DNA from: Dyella jiangningensis
Lineage (GTDB): Bacteria; Pseudomonadota; Gammaproteobacteria; Xanthomonadales; Rhodanobacteraceae
Length of the DNA: 64,000 bases
Assembly (NCBI GenBank): GCA_000632805.1
Contig: CP007444.1
Location: 2,046,001-2,110,000 of the forward strand
Direction: 5' to 3'
The translations under genes and the position numbers were made by a program. This document shows, piece by piece, positions 16,714-26,476 of this stretch (the stretch's first letter is position 1; each line of letters begins with the position of its first letter). The notes under the pieces are model-generated. The model did no database searches. It was not told the DNA's origin and was given only the letters and a program-made list of their open reading frames with translations.

Positions 16714-19700
16714 TCACAAGGCGATCTGTTTTTGCCCGGCCGCCTTAAGCTGTGCGTTGATCGCTGCCAGGTCGGCATCCTTCAACTGCTTCCACGCATC
16801 CAGCGTGGTGGTCAGTGTCTGCGTCAGTGCAGCGTATGACGCCAGGGCGTCCTTGCTGGGGTCGGCATCGGCACCATCGACCGCCTGTTCGAGCTTACTC
16901 AGGTTCATCGAGAGCGCACGTAGGCTATCGGTGCGCCGAGGTGCTGCGCCCATGCTGTTGCGCGGGTCCGGATGCAGCTCGACGCCCGACAGGTCCTTGG
17001 TCTTGTCCAGCAGACTCGCGATCTGGGTATGCAGCGTGTTGTCAGCGTGAGCCTGCCGCGCGTCCAGCTCCTTGAGCAAGTGGGTGGCCTCGTTCGTGGC
17101 CGCTCCCGTTTGTTCGGCGGCTTGCTCTACCTTGCGTGCCAGCGCAAATTCGCGCTGCAAGGCGGCGTCGGAAACTTTCACGCGAGGATCGACAAGCAGC
17201 CGCAATGGCTGTCGATAGCGCTGACCATCGACATCGAGCTCAACAGTGTAGTTGCCGGGCGGCGCCCATACGCCCAGGTTGTCCTTCTCGGGGTCCGGCG
17301 TGGCGGCCGCCGGCTGCGGATAGTGCAGATCCCACACGAAGCGGTGCATACCAGCAGCCGTGGAAAGGCGTATTGGTTCGGGCACCCATTCCGGCGCGGC
17401 ATTGAGCTTGCGCGGATCAGGCGGAGTCACCGCGTCGGCGCTACTGAAGGCGCGCACCTTATTGCCCTGTGCGTCGAACACGGTCAGCGTCACGGCACCC
17501 TTGATGCCTTTGGGCAGTGCGTAGTCGATGACGGCACCATCGGGTGGGTTCGCCGCCATCGGCTCATCCTTCGGGAACGGTGTGCCGGTGAAGCCGGGCG
17601 GCCGCACGCGGATCGCGTCGGTCGGCTTGAACAAGGTGACCGCGCCGGCGTGCACGTCGCTGACCTGTTGCAGCGCCGTGACATTGTCCATGATCCAGAA
17701 ACCGCGACCGTGCGTGGCGATGACCAGGTCGCTGCCATGCACGTCGATGTCGCGCACCGCGGTCATCGGCAGGTTCTGCTGTAGCGGTTGCCAATGCGCT
17801 CCATCGTCGAAGGACACGTAGATGCCCTTTTCGGTACCGACGTACAACTGACCACGCTTGGCGGGGTCCTCACGCACGACGTTGACGAAGCTGCCGGCGG
17901 GAAGTCCGGCGTCAATGCGGGTCCAGCTGCTGCCGCCGTCACCGGTGCGGTAGATGTAGGGCGCATCGTCGTCCAGCCGATGGCGATCAACTGCCAGATA
18001 GGCAACCTTGGCGTCGTAGTGGGATGGTTCGATGCCGCCGACTTTTGACCATGGCGTCAGCGCGTCAGGTGTCACCTGGCGCCAATGTTCGCCGTCGTCG
18101 TCGCTACGCCAGACCAGCCCGTCGTCCGTGCCTACCCACAGCGCCTTGGCGCTGAGCGGTGAAGGCGCGATGGTGTAGATCACGCCACGGCGCGCATCGA
18201 TGTGATTGTCGTCAGCCGCCGTGACCGCGTCGAGATTGGAAGGTATGCCGGCGTCCTCGCGGGTCAAGTCGGGGCTGATCGGCGCCCAGTGATCGCCACC
18301 GTCGGCGGTGCGGAACAACCGCTGGTTGGCGAAGTACAACACCTTCGTATCACGCTTGGAGAACGTCAGCGGCAACGTCCACGCGCCACGATAGTGCGCG
18401 GCCGGATAGGCCAGTGTGGGATCGACGTCACGCGTCTGCCCGCTATGCGTGTCGAGCTTGTCGACATTGCCGCCGTAGACGATGTCCGGGTCGTCGGGAT
18501 CAGGAGCGATCATGCCGCTCTCGCCGCCGGGCGTGATCTCATGGAACTGCGCCATGGTGATCCCATCACCGCCGCCACGACTGGGTAGCGCCACGGCGCC
18601 GGAATCCTGTTGCGCACCGTAAACCCAGTACGGGAAACGGTTGTCCGTGCTGACGTGATAGATCTGCGCCGTTGGCTGGTTGAACCAGGTGCTCCAGGTC
18701 TTGCCGCCGTTGAGCGTGATCACGGCGCCCTGATCGACACCCAGGATCTGCCGGGACGGCTCGGTTGGGTCGATCCACATCTGGTGGAAGTCGTCGCCGG
18801 TTGGATCACCCTTCATGGCGATGAACTGTTTGCCACCATCGTCGGAGCGCAACACGATCGTATTCATCACGTAGACGCGATCGGCGTCCTTCGGATCCAC
18901 CGTCAGGCGCGAGAAGTACCAGCCGCGCTTCCAGATACGCTCGTCGTCGGAGAGGTGCTTCCAGTGCGCGCCGCCGTCGTCGGATCGGTACAGGCCGCCC
19001 TCGCCTTGCGTCGCATCGACCAGCGCGTACACGCGATTGGGCTGGCTCGGCGCCACTGCGATGCCGATACGGCCCGGATGCGCGGGAAAGCCATTGCCTT
19101 GCAGCTGGTCCCAGTGATCGCCGCCGTCGCGCGATACATAGAGGCCACTTCCCGGCCCGTTCGACGGGGGATACACGCTCCACGGCGGGCGCCGTGTTTG
19201 CCACAGCGCCGCGTAGATCGTGCCAGGGTCGCCGGGCCTGAAGGCCAGGTCGATCGCGCCGGTGTCGGCGTCCTTGAACAGCACCTTGTCCCAATGCTTG
19301 CCGCCGTCGGTCGTGCGGAATACGCCACGTTCGGCATTGGCGCCATAGGCGTGGCCAAGCGCGGCGGTGAACACCACGTTGGGGTTGCGCGGATCCACCA
19401 GCACACTGGCGATCTGCCGTGTGTCTTCCAGGCCAATATGGGTCCAGTGCTTGCCAGCATCCGTTGATTTGTACATGCCATCGCCATGGGCGATGTCCGA
19501 GCGCATGTCCGCTTCACCCGAGCCCACATAGATCGTGTTCGGGTCGGATGGCGCCAAGGCCAGCGCGCCAATCGAACCAGCCTGCTGCCCGTCGAAGATC
19601 GGCTGCCAGGTACGTCCCGCATCCTGGGTCGCCCATACGCCACCGTCGACCGCACCAAAATAGAAATGGCGGCTGTCACCGGGAATGCCGGCGACCGTCA

Positions 19701-19836
19701 GCACACGACCGCCGCGAAATGGCCCGATCAGGCGCCAGTGCAGATCCTGGTACAGCGAAGGATCAACGGCCGCATGCGCGCTGAGCGCTGTGGAGATGCC
19801 AAGGGCGAGAACTGCAAGGCGGCGACGCAAGAGCAT
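16714..19836 (-). CDS. Large secreted BNR/Asp-box beta-propeller protein (sortilin/sialidase-like)
   Basis: 1040 aa from the ATG at 19836 (a TTG at 19842 is also open, but the AAGGAA ribosome site fits the ATG). The signal peptide is LAVLALGISTALSAHA. Residues about 20-750 carry at least ten Asp-box motifs of the form S/T-x-D-x-G-x-x-W (such as STDAGKHW, SRDGGDHW, SDDGGAHW, SFDDGAHW), which form one or two beta-propellers. A beta-sandwich region follows (about 790-890). The C-terminus (about 900-1040) is a helical, coiled-coil-like domain. It starts with the family phrase WRLIGPFRGGRV. It is often called glycosyl hydrolase or VPS10, but no sialidase catalytic set is evident, so no enzyme activity is assigned. 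Confidence 0.82.
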   Translation of the reverse strand: MLLRRRLAVLALGISTALSAHAAVDPSLYQDLHWRLIGPFRGGRVLTVAGIPGDSRHFYFGAVDGGVWATQDAGRTWQPIFDGQQAGSIGALALAPSDPNTIYVGSGEADMRSDIAHGDGMYKSTDAGKHWTHIGLEDTRQIASVLVDPRNPNVVFTAALGHAYGANAERGVFRTTDGGKHWDKVLFKDADTGAIDLAFRPGDPGTIYAALWQTRRPPWSVYPPSNGPGSGLYVSRDGGDHWDQLQGNGFPAHPGRIGIAVAPSQPNRVYALVDATQGEGGLYRSDDGGAHWKHLSDDERIWKRGWYFSRLTVDPKDADRVYVMNTIVLRSDDGGKQFIAMKGDPTGDDFHQMWIDPTEPSRQILGVDQGAVITLNGGKTWSTWFNQPTAQIYHVSTDNRFPYWVYGAQQDSGAVALPSRGGGDGITMAQFHEITPGGESGMIAPDPDDPDIVYGGNVDKLDTHSGQTRDVDPTLAYPAAHYRGAWTLPLTFSKRDTKVLYFANQRLFRTADGGDHWAPISPDLTREDAGIPSNLDAVTAADDNHIDARRGVIYTIAPSPLSAKALWVGTDDGLVWRSDDDGEHWRQVTPDALTPWSKVGGIEPSHYDAKVAYLAVDRHRLDDDAPYIYRTGDGGSSWTRIDAGLPAGSFVNVVREDPAKRGQLYVGTEKGIYVSFDDGAHWQPLQQNLPMTAVRDIDVHGSDLVIATHGRGFWIMDNVTALQQVSDVHAGAVTLFKPTDAIRVRPPGFTGTPFPKDEPMAANPPDGAVIDYALPKGIKGAVTLTVFDAQGNKVRAFSSADAVTPPDPRKLNAAPEWVPEPIRLSTAAGMHRFVWDLHYPQPAAATPDPEKDNLGVWAPPGNYTVELDVDGQRYRQPLRLLVDPRVKVSDAALQREFALARKVEQAAEQTGAATNEATHLLKELDARQAHADNTLHTQIASLLDKTKDLSGVELHPDPRNSMGAAPRRTDSLRALSMNLSKLEQAVDGADADPSKDALASYAALTQTLTTTLDAWKQLKDADLAAINAQLKAAGQKQIAL

Positions 19837-19907
19837 GGGCAATTCCTTGGTACAAAGCGAGTCAAAGGGTTAAGGCGACGCTGACAACCATTGGCCAGAT
19901 CGCGAAT

Positions 19908-19935
19908 GAATCAGGGCGCCGAGGCGCCCCGATTC
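19908..19935 (-). terminator. GC-rich hairpin downstream of the second BNR gene
   Basis: GAATC-A-GGGCGC pairs with GCGCCC-C-GATTC (one A:C mismatch) around CGAG. It lies 33 nt past the stop of the gene at 19969-23196 in its direction and fits a terminator or 3'-end hairpin. A poly-U tract is lacking. Confidence 0.45.
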
Positions 19936-19968
19936 TTGCCATCTTTCGACTTTCACGGGGAGCCGTCT

Positions 19969-22900
19969 TTAATCGCGCTCCTGCTCCAGGCCCCGCATGG
20001 CCGCTTCCAGCGCTGCCTTGCCACCGCCCGCTGCACCTTCCTCCTCCGGCATCGTCTCCGGCACGGTAATTTCCTTGAGGTGCTTCGCCTTGAGCACGGC
20101 ATTGGTCTTGCTCAGGTCGTTGGCGGTGAAATCGGCATAGGCCTTCTGCACATCACCAAGCTCGCGTCTGAGCGCGTCGAGCGAAGCCAACTGGTAGTCC
20201 GACGGTCGGCCCTCATACGACATGATCGCTCCGTACAGTTCGTCAGTGTGTTCGCGCAGCCGCAACTCACCCGTGATCGCCCCGCCTTCGGTCGTCGCCA
20301 CGATCTTCTTGCGAATATCGTTCGCCTTGTCGCCGAGATCGGCGAGCTGTTTGCGGGTGGCATCCTCAGCGGGCAGCGTGGCGGCTTCGGCCTCAGCGTC
20401 GTGGCGCACCGAGTTGATCCGGGCCACCAGGTCGCTCATGTCACCAAACAGTTGCTTGACCCGGTTGGCGGCGTCGAACTGCGCCTGGCGATCGGCCACG
20501 CTGAACTTGTCGCGACGATCGAGACCGACCTCGAGCTTGCTCTCGAACACGTCCTTGCCCTTGGTCATGCGCACCGTATAAGTGCCCGGCGGCACGCGTG
20601 GACCCTGGATCGAGTTGCCGGCAATCTGCGCAGCAGGAGGCACGCGCGGCGCCTTGGTCTGCATCGACCATTGGACGCGATTGATGCCACGACGCACACT
20701 TGCCGGAATGGTGTCGACCAGGTTGCCCTTGCTATCCAGCACGTCGATCTTGAGCTTGCCAAACAGATGACGATCGCGCTGGTAGTAGGTGATGACTGCG
20801 CCCTCCGGGGGATTCTGGCCGACGAAACCGGCGTCTCCGCCCGGCCAGCCGCCAAACGCGTCGATGCGTTGCTGAATCGGCCGCGAGGGCAGGAACATCG
20901 CTTCGCTGCCGAGCGCCTTGGGATCGAGCGCGCGCAATGGCGTGATGTCATCGACGATCCAGATGCCACGGCCATGGGTGGCCAGCACCAGGTCGCCATC
21001 GCGCGGCTGGATGGCGATATCGCGCACGGCCACGGCCGGGAAGTCCCCGCCCTTGAACTGCGCCCAGCTGGCACCGCCATCGATCGAGATCCACAAACCG
21101 AACTCGGTGCCGGCAAACAACAGATTCGGCTTGAGCGGATCCTGCCGGATGACGTGCACGTAGCCGCGCAGGCCCTTGTTGTCCTGCCCCGTCACCAGAG
21201 GGGTCCACGAGTGGCCGTAGTCGGTGGTCTTGTAGATATACGGGTTCATGTCGCCGAAGCTGTGGCGATCGAACGCCGCATAGGCGGTGCCGGCCTCATG
21301 CGGACTCGCCTCCACCCATGACACCCAGGTGTCGGCAGGCTGGCCCTTGATACCGCCGCCGACCTTGGTCCAGCTCTTGCCACCATCGCGGGTGAGCTGC
21401 AGGTTGCCATCGTCCGTGCCGACCCAGATCAGGCCGGCCTGCTTCGGCGATTCACTGATCGAATAGATCGTCGTGTAGGTTTCCGCTGCGGAGTTGTCCA
21501 CGGTGACGCCGCCGGACTTCTCCTGCTCCTGCTTTTTCGGATCGTTGGTGGTCAGGTCCGGCGAGATGCGCTCCCAACTCTGCCCATGGTCGCGCGAGCG
21601 GAACAGGAACTGCGCGCCCATGTAGATCGTGCCCTTCTCGTTCGGGCTCAACGCGATCGGCGTATTCCAGTTCCAGCGCAGCTTCTCGTGGTAGTTCGCC
21701 TTGGGTTGGATATCGCGCGCTTCATGGGTATGTCGGTTGACGCGCGTGATGCTGCCGCCTTGCGTCTCCATATAGATGTAATCGGCATCGGCCGGGTCGG
21801 CGAACATCCAGAAACCATCGCCACCGCAATAGTTCGTCCATTGCTGGTTGGTGATGCCACCGGGATAGGCGGAATCGCCTGCCCAGCAGGCGTTGTCCTG
21901 TATACCGCCATAGACATGGTAGGGATCGGCGTCGTCCACGCTCACGTGGTAGAACTGCGATACCGGCAGGTTGTTGCCCTTCCACCATTTGTTGGCACCA
22001 TCCGTCGAATACCACAGTCCGCCGTCGTCGCCGACGATGGCATGCTGGGTATTGCGCGGGTCGATCCACAGCACATGCGAATCGCCATGGGCGCCGCCAC
22101 CGACGTTGGAGAAACTCTTGCCGCCGTCGAGACTCTGGATCAGCCTGAGATCGGGCTTGAACAAGCGATCCGGGTTGTTCGGATCAACGATCAGACTGGC
22201 GAAGTAGAACGGCCGCCATACCATCAACTGGCTCTTGTCACGCTGCTGCCAGGTCTTGCCGCCATCGTCGGAGCGGTACAGCGCCGAATCCGTCGACTCG
22301 ACCAGGGCGTACACGATGGCCGGATTCGAAGGCGCCACCGTCACCGCAATACGGCCAAACGGCTGCTTCGGAAAACCCTTGTTGGCGGCGGCGGTGACTT
22401 CGGTCCATGACTGGCCGCCATTGGCGGAACGGAACAGGCCGCTGCCGGACGGTGCGGTCGGTGATTCGCCGCCGGAACGGAAGGTCCAGCCCTTGCGACG
22501 GAAATCCCACAGGCCGGCGAAGATCACGCTCGGATCCTTCGGATCCATCGAGATCGAGGCGCAGCCTGTGGAGAGATTCTTGCCGGTAAGCACCAGCTTC
22601 CAGTGCTTGCCACCGTCGCTGGTCTTGTACAGGCCACGGTCGGACGAATCGCTCCACAGCTTGCCCGGAGCACAGGCATAGACGGTATTGCTGTCCCTGG
22701 GATCGACCAGGATCTTGGCGATACGTTCGGAGCCCTTCAGGCCCATGTTGGTCCACGTTTCGCCGCCATCGGTGGACTTGTAGATGCCGTCGCCGATCGA
22801 CACGGAGTTGCGCGTCCACGACTCGCCAGTACCGACCCAGATGGTTTCGTGGTTGGACGGATCGATCGCGATGTCACCGATCGACTGCACCGCCTGCTTG

Positions 22901-23196
22901 TCGAATACCGGCTTGAAGGTGGTACCCCCATCGCTGGATTTCCACACGCCACCGCTCGCCGCACCGACGTAGACGGTCAGCTTGCCGTCCTTCTCCGGCA
23001 TGGCCGCGAGCGCGGAGATACGTCCGCTCATGGCGGCCGAGCCGATGTTGCGTGCACCGAGGCCGGAGATCACGCCGGCGTCGAATTTGGCCGGTGTTTT
23101 CGCTGCGTCAGATGCTGCCGCCTGCGCAGCGAACGAAAACGACGAGAGAAGCGCGATGGCGGGCAGCACCGCGAGCTTGCACGAAAGATGTTTCAT
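19969..23196 (-). CDS. Large secreted BNR/Asp-box beta-propeller protein, VPS10-like
   Basis: 1075 aa; the ATG at 23196 overlaps the upstream gene by 4 nt (ATGA). The signal peptide is LAVLPAIALLSSFSFAAQAAA. It has eleven or so Asp-box repeats (STDGGETW, TSDGGKHW, SDDGGKTW, SRDHGQSW, TRDGGKSW, SIDGGASW), giving a double propeller over residues about 45-760. A beta-sandwich follows, then a helical tail ending in an acidic TMPEEEGAAGGGKAALEAAMRGLEQERD-type segment. It begins ISGLGARNIGSAAMSGRISA, a different opening from the other two paralogues. The LolA-like gene immediately upstream is translationally coupled. Binding of a peptide or carbohydrate is plausible from the fold; nothing more is claimed. 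Confidence 0.82.
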   Translation of the reverse strand: MKHLSCKLAVLPAIALLSSFSFAAQAAASDAAKTPAKFDAGVISGLGARNIGSAAMSGRISALAAMPEKDGKLTVYVGAASGGVWKSSDGGTTFKPVFDKQAVQSIGDIAIDPSNHETIWVGTGESWTRNSVSIGDGIYKSTDGGETWTNMGLKGSERIAKILVDPRDSNTVYACAPGKLWSDSSDRGLYKTSDGGKHWKLVLTGKNLSTGCASISMDPKDPSVIFAGLWDFRRKGWTFRSGGESPTAPSGSGLFRSANGGQSWTEVTAAANKGFPKQPFGRIAVTVAPSNPAIVYALVESTDSALYRSDDGGKTWQQRDKSQLMVWRPFYFASLIVDPNNPDRLFKPDLRLIQSLDGGKSFSNVGGGAHGDSHVLWIDPRNTQHAIVGDDGGLWYSTDGANKWWKGNNLPVSQFYHVSVDDADPYHVYGGIQDNACWAGDSAYPGGITNQQWTNYCGGDGFWMFADPADADYIYMETQGGSITRVNRHTHEARDIQPKANYHEKLRWNWNTPIALSPNEKGTIYMGAQFLFRSRDHGQSWERISPDLTTNDPKKQEQEKSGGVTVDNSAAETYTTIYSISESPKQAGLIWVGTDDGNLQLTRDGGKSWTKVGGGIKGQPADTWVSWVEASPHEAGTAYAAFDRHSFGDMNPYIYKTTDYGHSWTPLVTGQDNKGLRGYVHVIRQDPLKPNLLFAGTEFGLWISIDGGASWAQFKGGDFPAVAVRDIAIQPRDGDLVLATHGRGIWIVDDITPLRALDPKALGSEAMFLPSRPIQQRIDAFGGWPGGDAGFVGQNPPEGAVITYYQRDRHLFGKLKIDVLDSKGNLVDTIPASVRRGINRVQWSMQTKAPRVPPAAQIAGNSIQGPRVPPGTYTVRMTKGKDVFESKLEVGLDRRDKFSVADRQAQFDAANRVKQLFGDMSDLVARINSVRHDAEAEAATLPAEDATRKQLADLGDKANDIRKKIVATTEGGAITGELRLREHTDELYGAIMSYEGRPSDYQLASLDALRRELGDVQKAYADFTANDLSKTNAVLKAKHLKEITVPETMPEEEGAAGGGKAALEAAMRGLEQERD

Positions 23197-23963
23197 GGCT
23201 TCGCTCCTGCAGCGGCGTGCGCGGTTCCGGTAGCGTGCGGGAAGGCGAAGAGGGTGTCGTCCATCGGCACGTTGGCTACGGCCTTCTCGATCGTGATCTG
23301 CTGCTTGGCAAACGGTCCGGCCTCCTTCGTCGAGGAGGAAATGGAGAACGGGAAATACACCCCGTCGACCTGTTCATAGTCACCGTAGTCGGTCACAGTC
23401 TCGACGTGGGTGCCGCGCACGACCTGGTCGGCGATCGTACGTATCTCGAGGTAATGATCCGGATCGAGATAGACGTACTCGACATCACCGTTTTTCAGCG
23501 TGACCTTGAGCTTGTGCGCCTGGGTACCGTCGATGTCTTCGGTGCCGAGGTATTCCAGACTGTTGCCCTGGCCCTTCCAGTCCACCAGCGGGCCACCTAT
23601 CGGCGCGTCGTCGGACAGGCTCTTGGCGTCGTCACCGGACATCGCCTCGGGATCCCGGCGTCCTTCGAAGGGGGAGATCTGCCAGGCGCTCTTGCCGTCC
23701 CAGGCCTGGATCTGCGTCAGGCCCTGGAGGGTGGCCTCGGTGCGTACCGAATCGGGCGCCTTCTTGTATTGGGTGAGGGCCAGCTCGAACTGGCCACCGA
23801 CGCGCAGCTTGCCGTCGAGCTTGATCGACTTGATGGCGTGGATCTTGTCGAGCCCGCCACGGGCATCGACGTTCTTGGCCACCAAGTCATCGGCGGTCAA
23901 GGCGTGTGCCGACGTGGCCATGAGCAGCAGCCCGGCCACCAGGAACAACGATTGTGTAGGCAT
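23193..23963 (-). CDS. Periplasmic LolA-like / outer membrane lipoprotein-sorting-type protein
   Basis: 256 aa with signal peptide MPTQSLFLVAGLLLMATSAHA and a good GGGAGG ribosome site. The sequence LTADDLVAKNVDARGGLDKIHAIKSIKLDGKL is typical of LolA-fold proteins annotated as outer membrane lipoprotein-sorting protein. YVYLDPDHYLEIRT and VDGVYFPFSISSS match the family's half-barrel strands. The C-terminus is a short low-complexity tail (ATGTAHAAAGAKP). It overlaps the BNR gene by 4 nt, so the two proteins are made together. A role as a carrier or chaperone for an apolar ligand or for the BNR partner is inference. It is not the housekeeping LolA, which is shorter and located elsewhere. Confidence 0.78.
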   Translation of the reverse strand: MPTQSLFLVAGLLLMATSAHALTADDLVAKNVDARGGLDKIHAIKSIKLDGKLRVGGQFELALTQYKKAPDSVRTEATLQGLTQIQAWDGKSAWQISPFEGRRDPEAMSGDDAKSLSDDAPIGGPLVDWKGQGNSLEYLGTEDIDGTQAHKLKVTLKNGDVEYVYLDPDHYLEIRTIADQVVRGTHVETVTDYGDYEQVDGVYFPFSISSSTKEAGPFAKQQITIEKAVANVPMDDTLFAFPHATGTAHAAAGAKP

Positions 23964-24207
23964 GAAACCAAACCTCCCGCTGATGAAGCCTGCGCAAACT
24001 GCTCACATCCGGTCGCAGCGCGACCGGCCAAGAAGACGGATGCAAGGCTGGCGCCGATCCCCTGGCGACGCCGCTGGCTCCCGACACTACACAGGTCGCC
24101 GTAGTCGCACGATGGGACAGAAGTCATGGAGCTAAACGCTTGGCCTATGGCGGTGCCCCTGCCAATGCAAGATAAAGAGTGCTTTGCCTCGTCATCCTGG
24201 GTAGCCC

Positions 24208-26397
24208 TTGTCGATTCCTAATCACACCGTCCGACCGTTGGTCCTGGCCCTGTCCCTGGCTTCCATGACCGCATTGGCGCAACAGGCGCCCGATACGCCA
24301 GTCGACCATGCCAAGAGCTCGCCGAAGCCGGCGACCAATCTTCCGACCGTCGAAGTCAAAGGCCAGGCCTGGCGCCAGACCCTCAAGGCTAAGCTCGAGC
24401 ACATGCTGGCCGAAGTCGACGGCACCCTGATCACCGTGACCAAGAAGACCACGGTCACGCATCTGGACCAGCAGCCCACGGTGATAGGCAACAACCTCGA
24501 TCAGCTCTTGGCACGCAGTCCCGGCATCCAGGTATCCCAGCAGCCCACCCCGACCCAGTTCAACCTGAGCTATCGGGGCCTTGGCAATCCGCAAGAATCC
24601 GAATACGTGCTGGTGATGCAGGACGGCATTCCGCTGGAAAGCGACTGGATCGGCTTTCCCACTCTGTATGCCATGCCGCTGACCCAAGGCCTCGCCGACG
24701 TGGAGCTGATCCGTGGCGGCTCCAGCCTGTTGTACGGGCCCGAGCCTGCACCCGTGCTCAATTTGGTGTCGCGCCGTCCGGCTGCCGACGCGCCATTGTC
24801 GTTCACCACCGAACAAGTGGTGGGCAACCGCGGCTTGTACTCCACCTTCAATGCGCTCGAAGGCAGTAGCGGACGCTGGAGCTACCGCGTCGACGCCGGC
24901 TATGTCCGCAGCGACGGCACCCGCCCCAACGCGGATTCGCAGATGCGCCAGGCGGATCTCTACCTCGCCTACCGCCCGACCGCGCAACAGCAGTGGTGGC
25001 TGGACCTGCACGTGATCGATGCGGCGTCCGGCGATGCCGGGCGGCTGAGCTACCCGCAATGGCAGGCCAACCCGCGGGCGACGCCTACGCCATACAACCG
25101 GGACTGGGTCGATCGCGACCAATTGGTGCTGGGACATAGTCGCGAGTTCGGCGATGGCTGGCTGTTTACCGGCAAGCTGTGGTTCGCCTACCAGGACCTC
25201 GCCAGTCGCGCGGCCAACGGGGCGCTGCCGCCTCAGCCGCCACCGCCCACCACTACACTCCAGGACGAACAATTCCGCAGCACCGGCCTGGATCTGCGTC
25301 TGCGCAAACGCTGGGGCCAGGGCAATGCCTTCACCATCGGCTCCACCTTGTTCGACGGCGACGATCCGTTCCGGCAGTGGACCAGCACCGACCTCTATGT
25401 CGACCGCGACGACCGCAGCGGCACGCCACGCCTGGTGCAGGCGCGCAGCTCGCATTACGCCTCGGTGTTCGCCGAGAACGTGTTCCGTCTGCCGCACCGC
25501 TTCCATATCGTCCCCTCGGTGCGACTGGAACACGAGCGGGTCGCAGTGGAAGAAACCGTCAAACCGCCCTTCCTCCGCCGCCCGCTGATCAACGAGGCGG
25601 ATGCGCGCACGGTGCCGCTGTTCGGGCTGGGCATCGGCAACGACTTTGGCCACGGCAACGAGACCTATTTCAACGTGTCGCAGGGCTGGCGGCCGCTGCG
25701 CTACTTCGACATGGCCTCGCCGTTCGCCAATATCGTGCCGGGGCATGCGCCTGATCCGTCCAAGTCGCTGTCCTGGGAGGCCGGCGTCCACGGCGTGCCG
25801 GTAACTGGCCTCTACTACGACGCGAGCGTGTTCTGGATCGACTTCAAGAACCGCATCGAGGCGCAGCACATCAACGCTACCGACGTGATCGAGGTGAACA
25901 CCGGCAACACCCGCAGCCGCGGCTTTGAAGGGCAGCTCAACTACGACTTCTTCGCGCGGACCTCGCTGGCTGATCGCGACGAGCACCTGGAGGGCTTCCT
26001 CAATGCCAGCCTGTTGAATGCCCGTTTCACCGCCAGTGCCATACCGGGGCAAGTCGGCAAGATACCGGCCTATGCGCCGCGTTATCTGCTGAAGGCAGGC
26101 GTGACCTGGCGCGTCGAACAACGCGTCAAGCTCAGCCTGACGGCGGTGTCGTCGGCCTCGCAGTACTGGCAGGATTCCAACCAGTCGCTAGGCAGCGGCA
26201 ATACCTATCTGCCGGCACGGATTCCCGCCTACACCGTGCTGGATCTCGCGAGCGACTGGCAGCTCAATCGCACCGTCAAGCTGTTGGCGGGCGTCAGCAA
26301 TCTCAACGATCGCCAGTATTACAGCCGGGTATGGCAGACGGGACTGGAGCCGGCAGCAGGACGCACCTGGTATACCGGCGTGAAGCTCACCCTGTGA
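24208..26397 (+). CDS. TonB-dependent receptor
   Basis: 729 aa. The start used here is a TTG at 24208 (MSIPNHTVRPLVLALSLASMTALAQQ), which produces a normal signal peptide; GGGTAG lies a few bases upstream. I see no better ATG. The plug domain follows (NLPTVEVKG; NNLDQLLARSPGIQVSQQP; RGLGNPQESEYVLVMQDGIPL; VELIRGGSSLLYGP) and then a 22-strand barrel with a typical C-terminal segment (YYSRVWQTGLEPAAGRTWYTGVKLTL). It is most like FecA/siderophore-type receptors of ordinary length. It is divergent from the LolA-like/BNR operon and 79 nt before the third BNR gene, with which it probably forms an operon. Substrate unknown. Confidence 0.88.
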   Translation: MSIPNHTVRPLVLALSLASMTALAQQAPDTPVDHAKSSPKPATNLPTVEVKGQAWRQTLKAKLEHMLAEVDGTLITVTKKTTVTHLDQQPTVIGNNLDQLLARSPGIQVSQQPTPTQFNLSYRGLGNPQESEYVLVMQDGIPLESDWIGFPTLYAMPLTQGLADVELIRGGSSLLYGPEPAPVLNLVSRRPAADAPLSFTTEQVVGNRGLYSTFNALEGSSGRWSYRVDAGYVRSDGTRPNADSQMRQADLYLAYRPTAQQQWWLDLHVIDAASGDAGRLSYPQWQANPRATPTPYNRDWVDRDQLVLGHSREFGDGWLFTGKLWFAYQDLASRAANGALPPQPPPPTTTLQDEQFRSTGLDLRLRKRWGQGNAFTIGSTLFDGDDPFRQWTSTDLYVDRDDRSGTPRLVQARSSHYASVFAENVFRLPHRFHIVPSVRLEHERVAVEETVKPPFLRRPLINEADARTVPLFGLGIGNDFGHGNETYFNVSQGWRPLRYFDMASPFANIVPGHAPDPSKSLSWEAGVHGVPVTGLYYDASVFWIDFKNRIEAQHINATDVIEVNTGNTRSRGFEGQLNYDFFARTSLADRDEHLEGFLNASLLNARFTASAIPGQVGKIPAYAPRYLLKAGVTWRVEQRVKLSLTAVSSASQYWQDSNQSLGSGNTYLPARIPAYTVLDLASDWQLNRTVKLLAGVSNLNDRQYYSRVWQTGLEPAAGRTWYTGVKLTL

Positions 26398-26476
26398 GGG
26401 ACGACGTGGCACGCCACCGCTCGCCCGCCCTACCCTTCCCATGACGATGTCTCCACTCCGCCGCGAGAGCCGCCTC

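Noticed and set aside
16714-19836. Sialidase (GH33) assignment for the BNR proteins
   Set aside because: Asp boxes alone do not make a sialidase; I could not find the Arg triad, the Tyr/Glu pair and the Asp acid in the expected order.
19891-21321. 476-aa open frame on the plus strand across the second BNR gene
   Set aside because: Antisense to Asp-box repeats, without a ribosome site or recognised motif.
24145-26121. 658-aa open frame on the minus strand inside the TonB receptor gene
   Set aside because: It is antisense to a clear receptor gene, Arg/His/Val-rich, has no domain motif, and reflects the high GC content.
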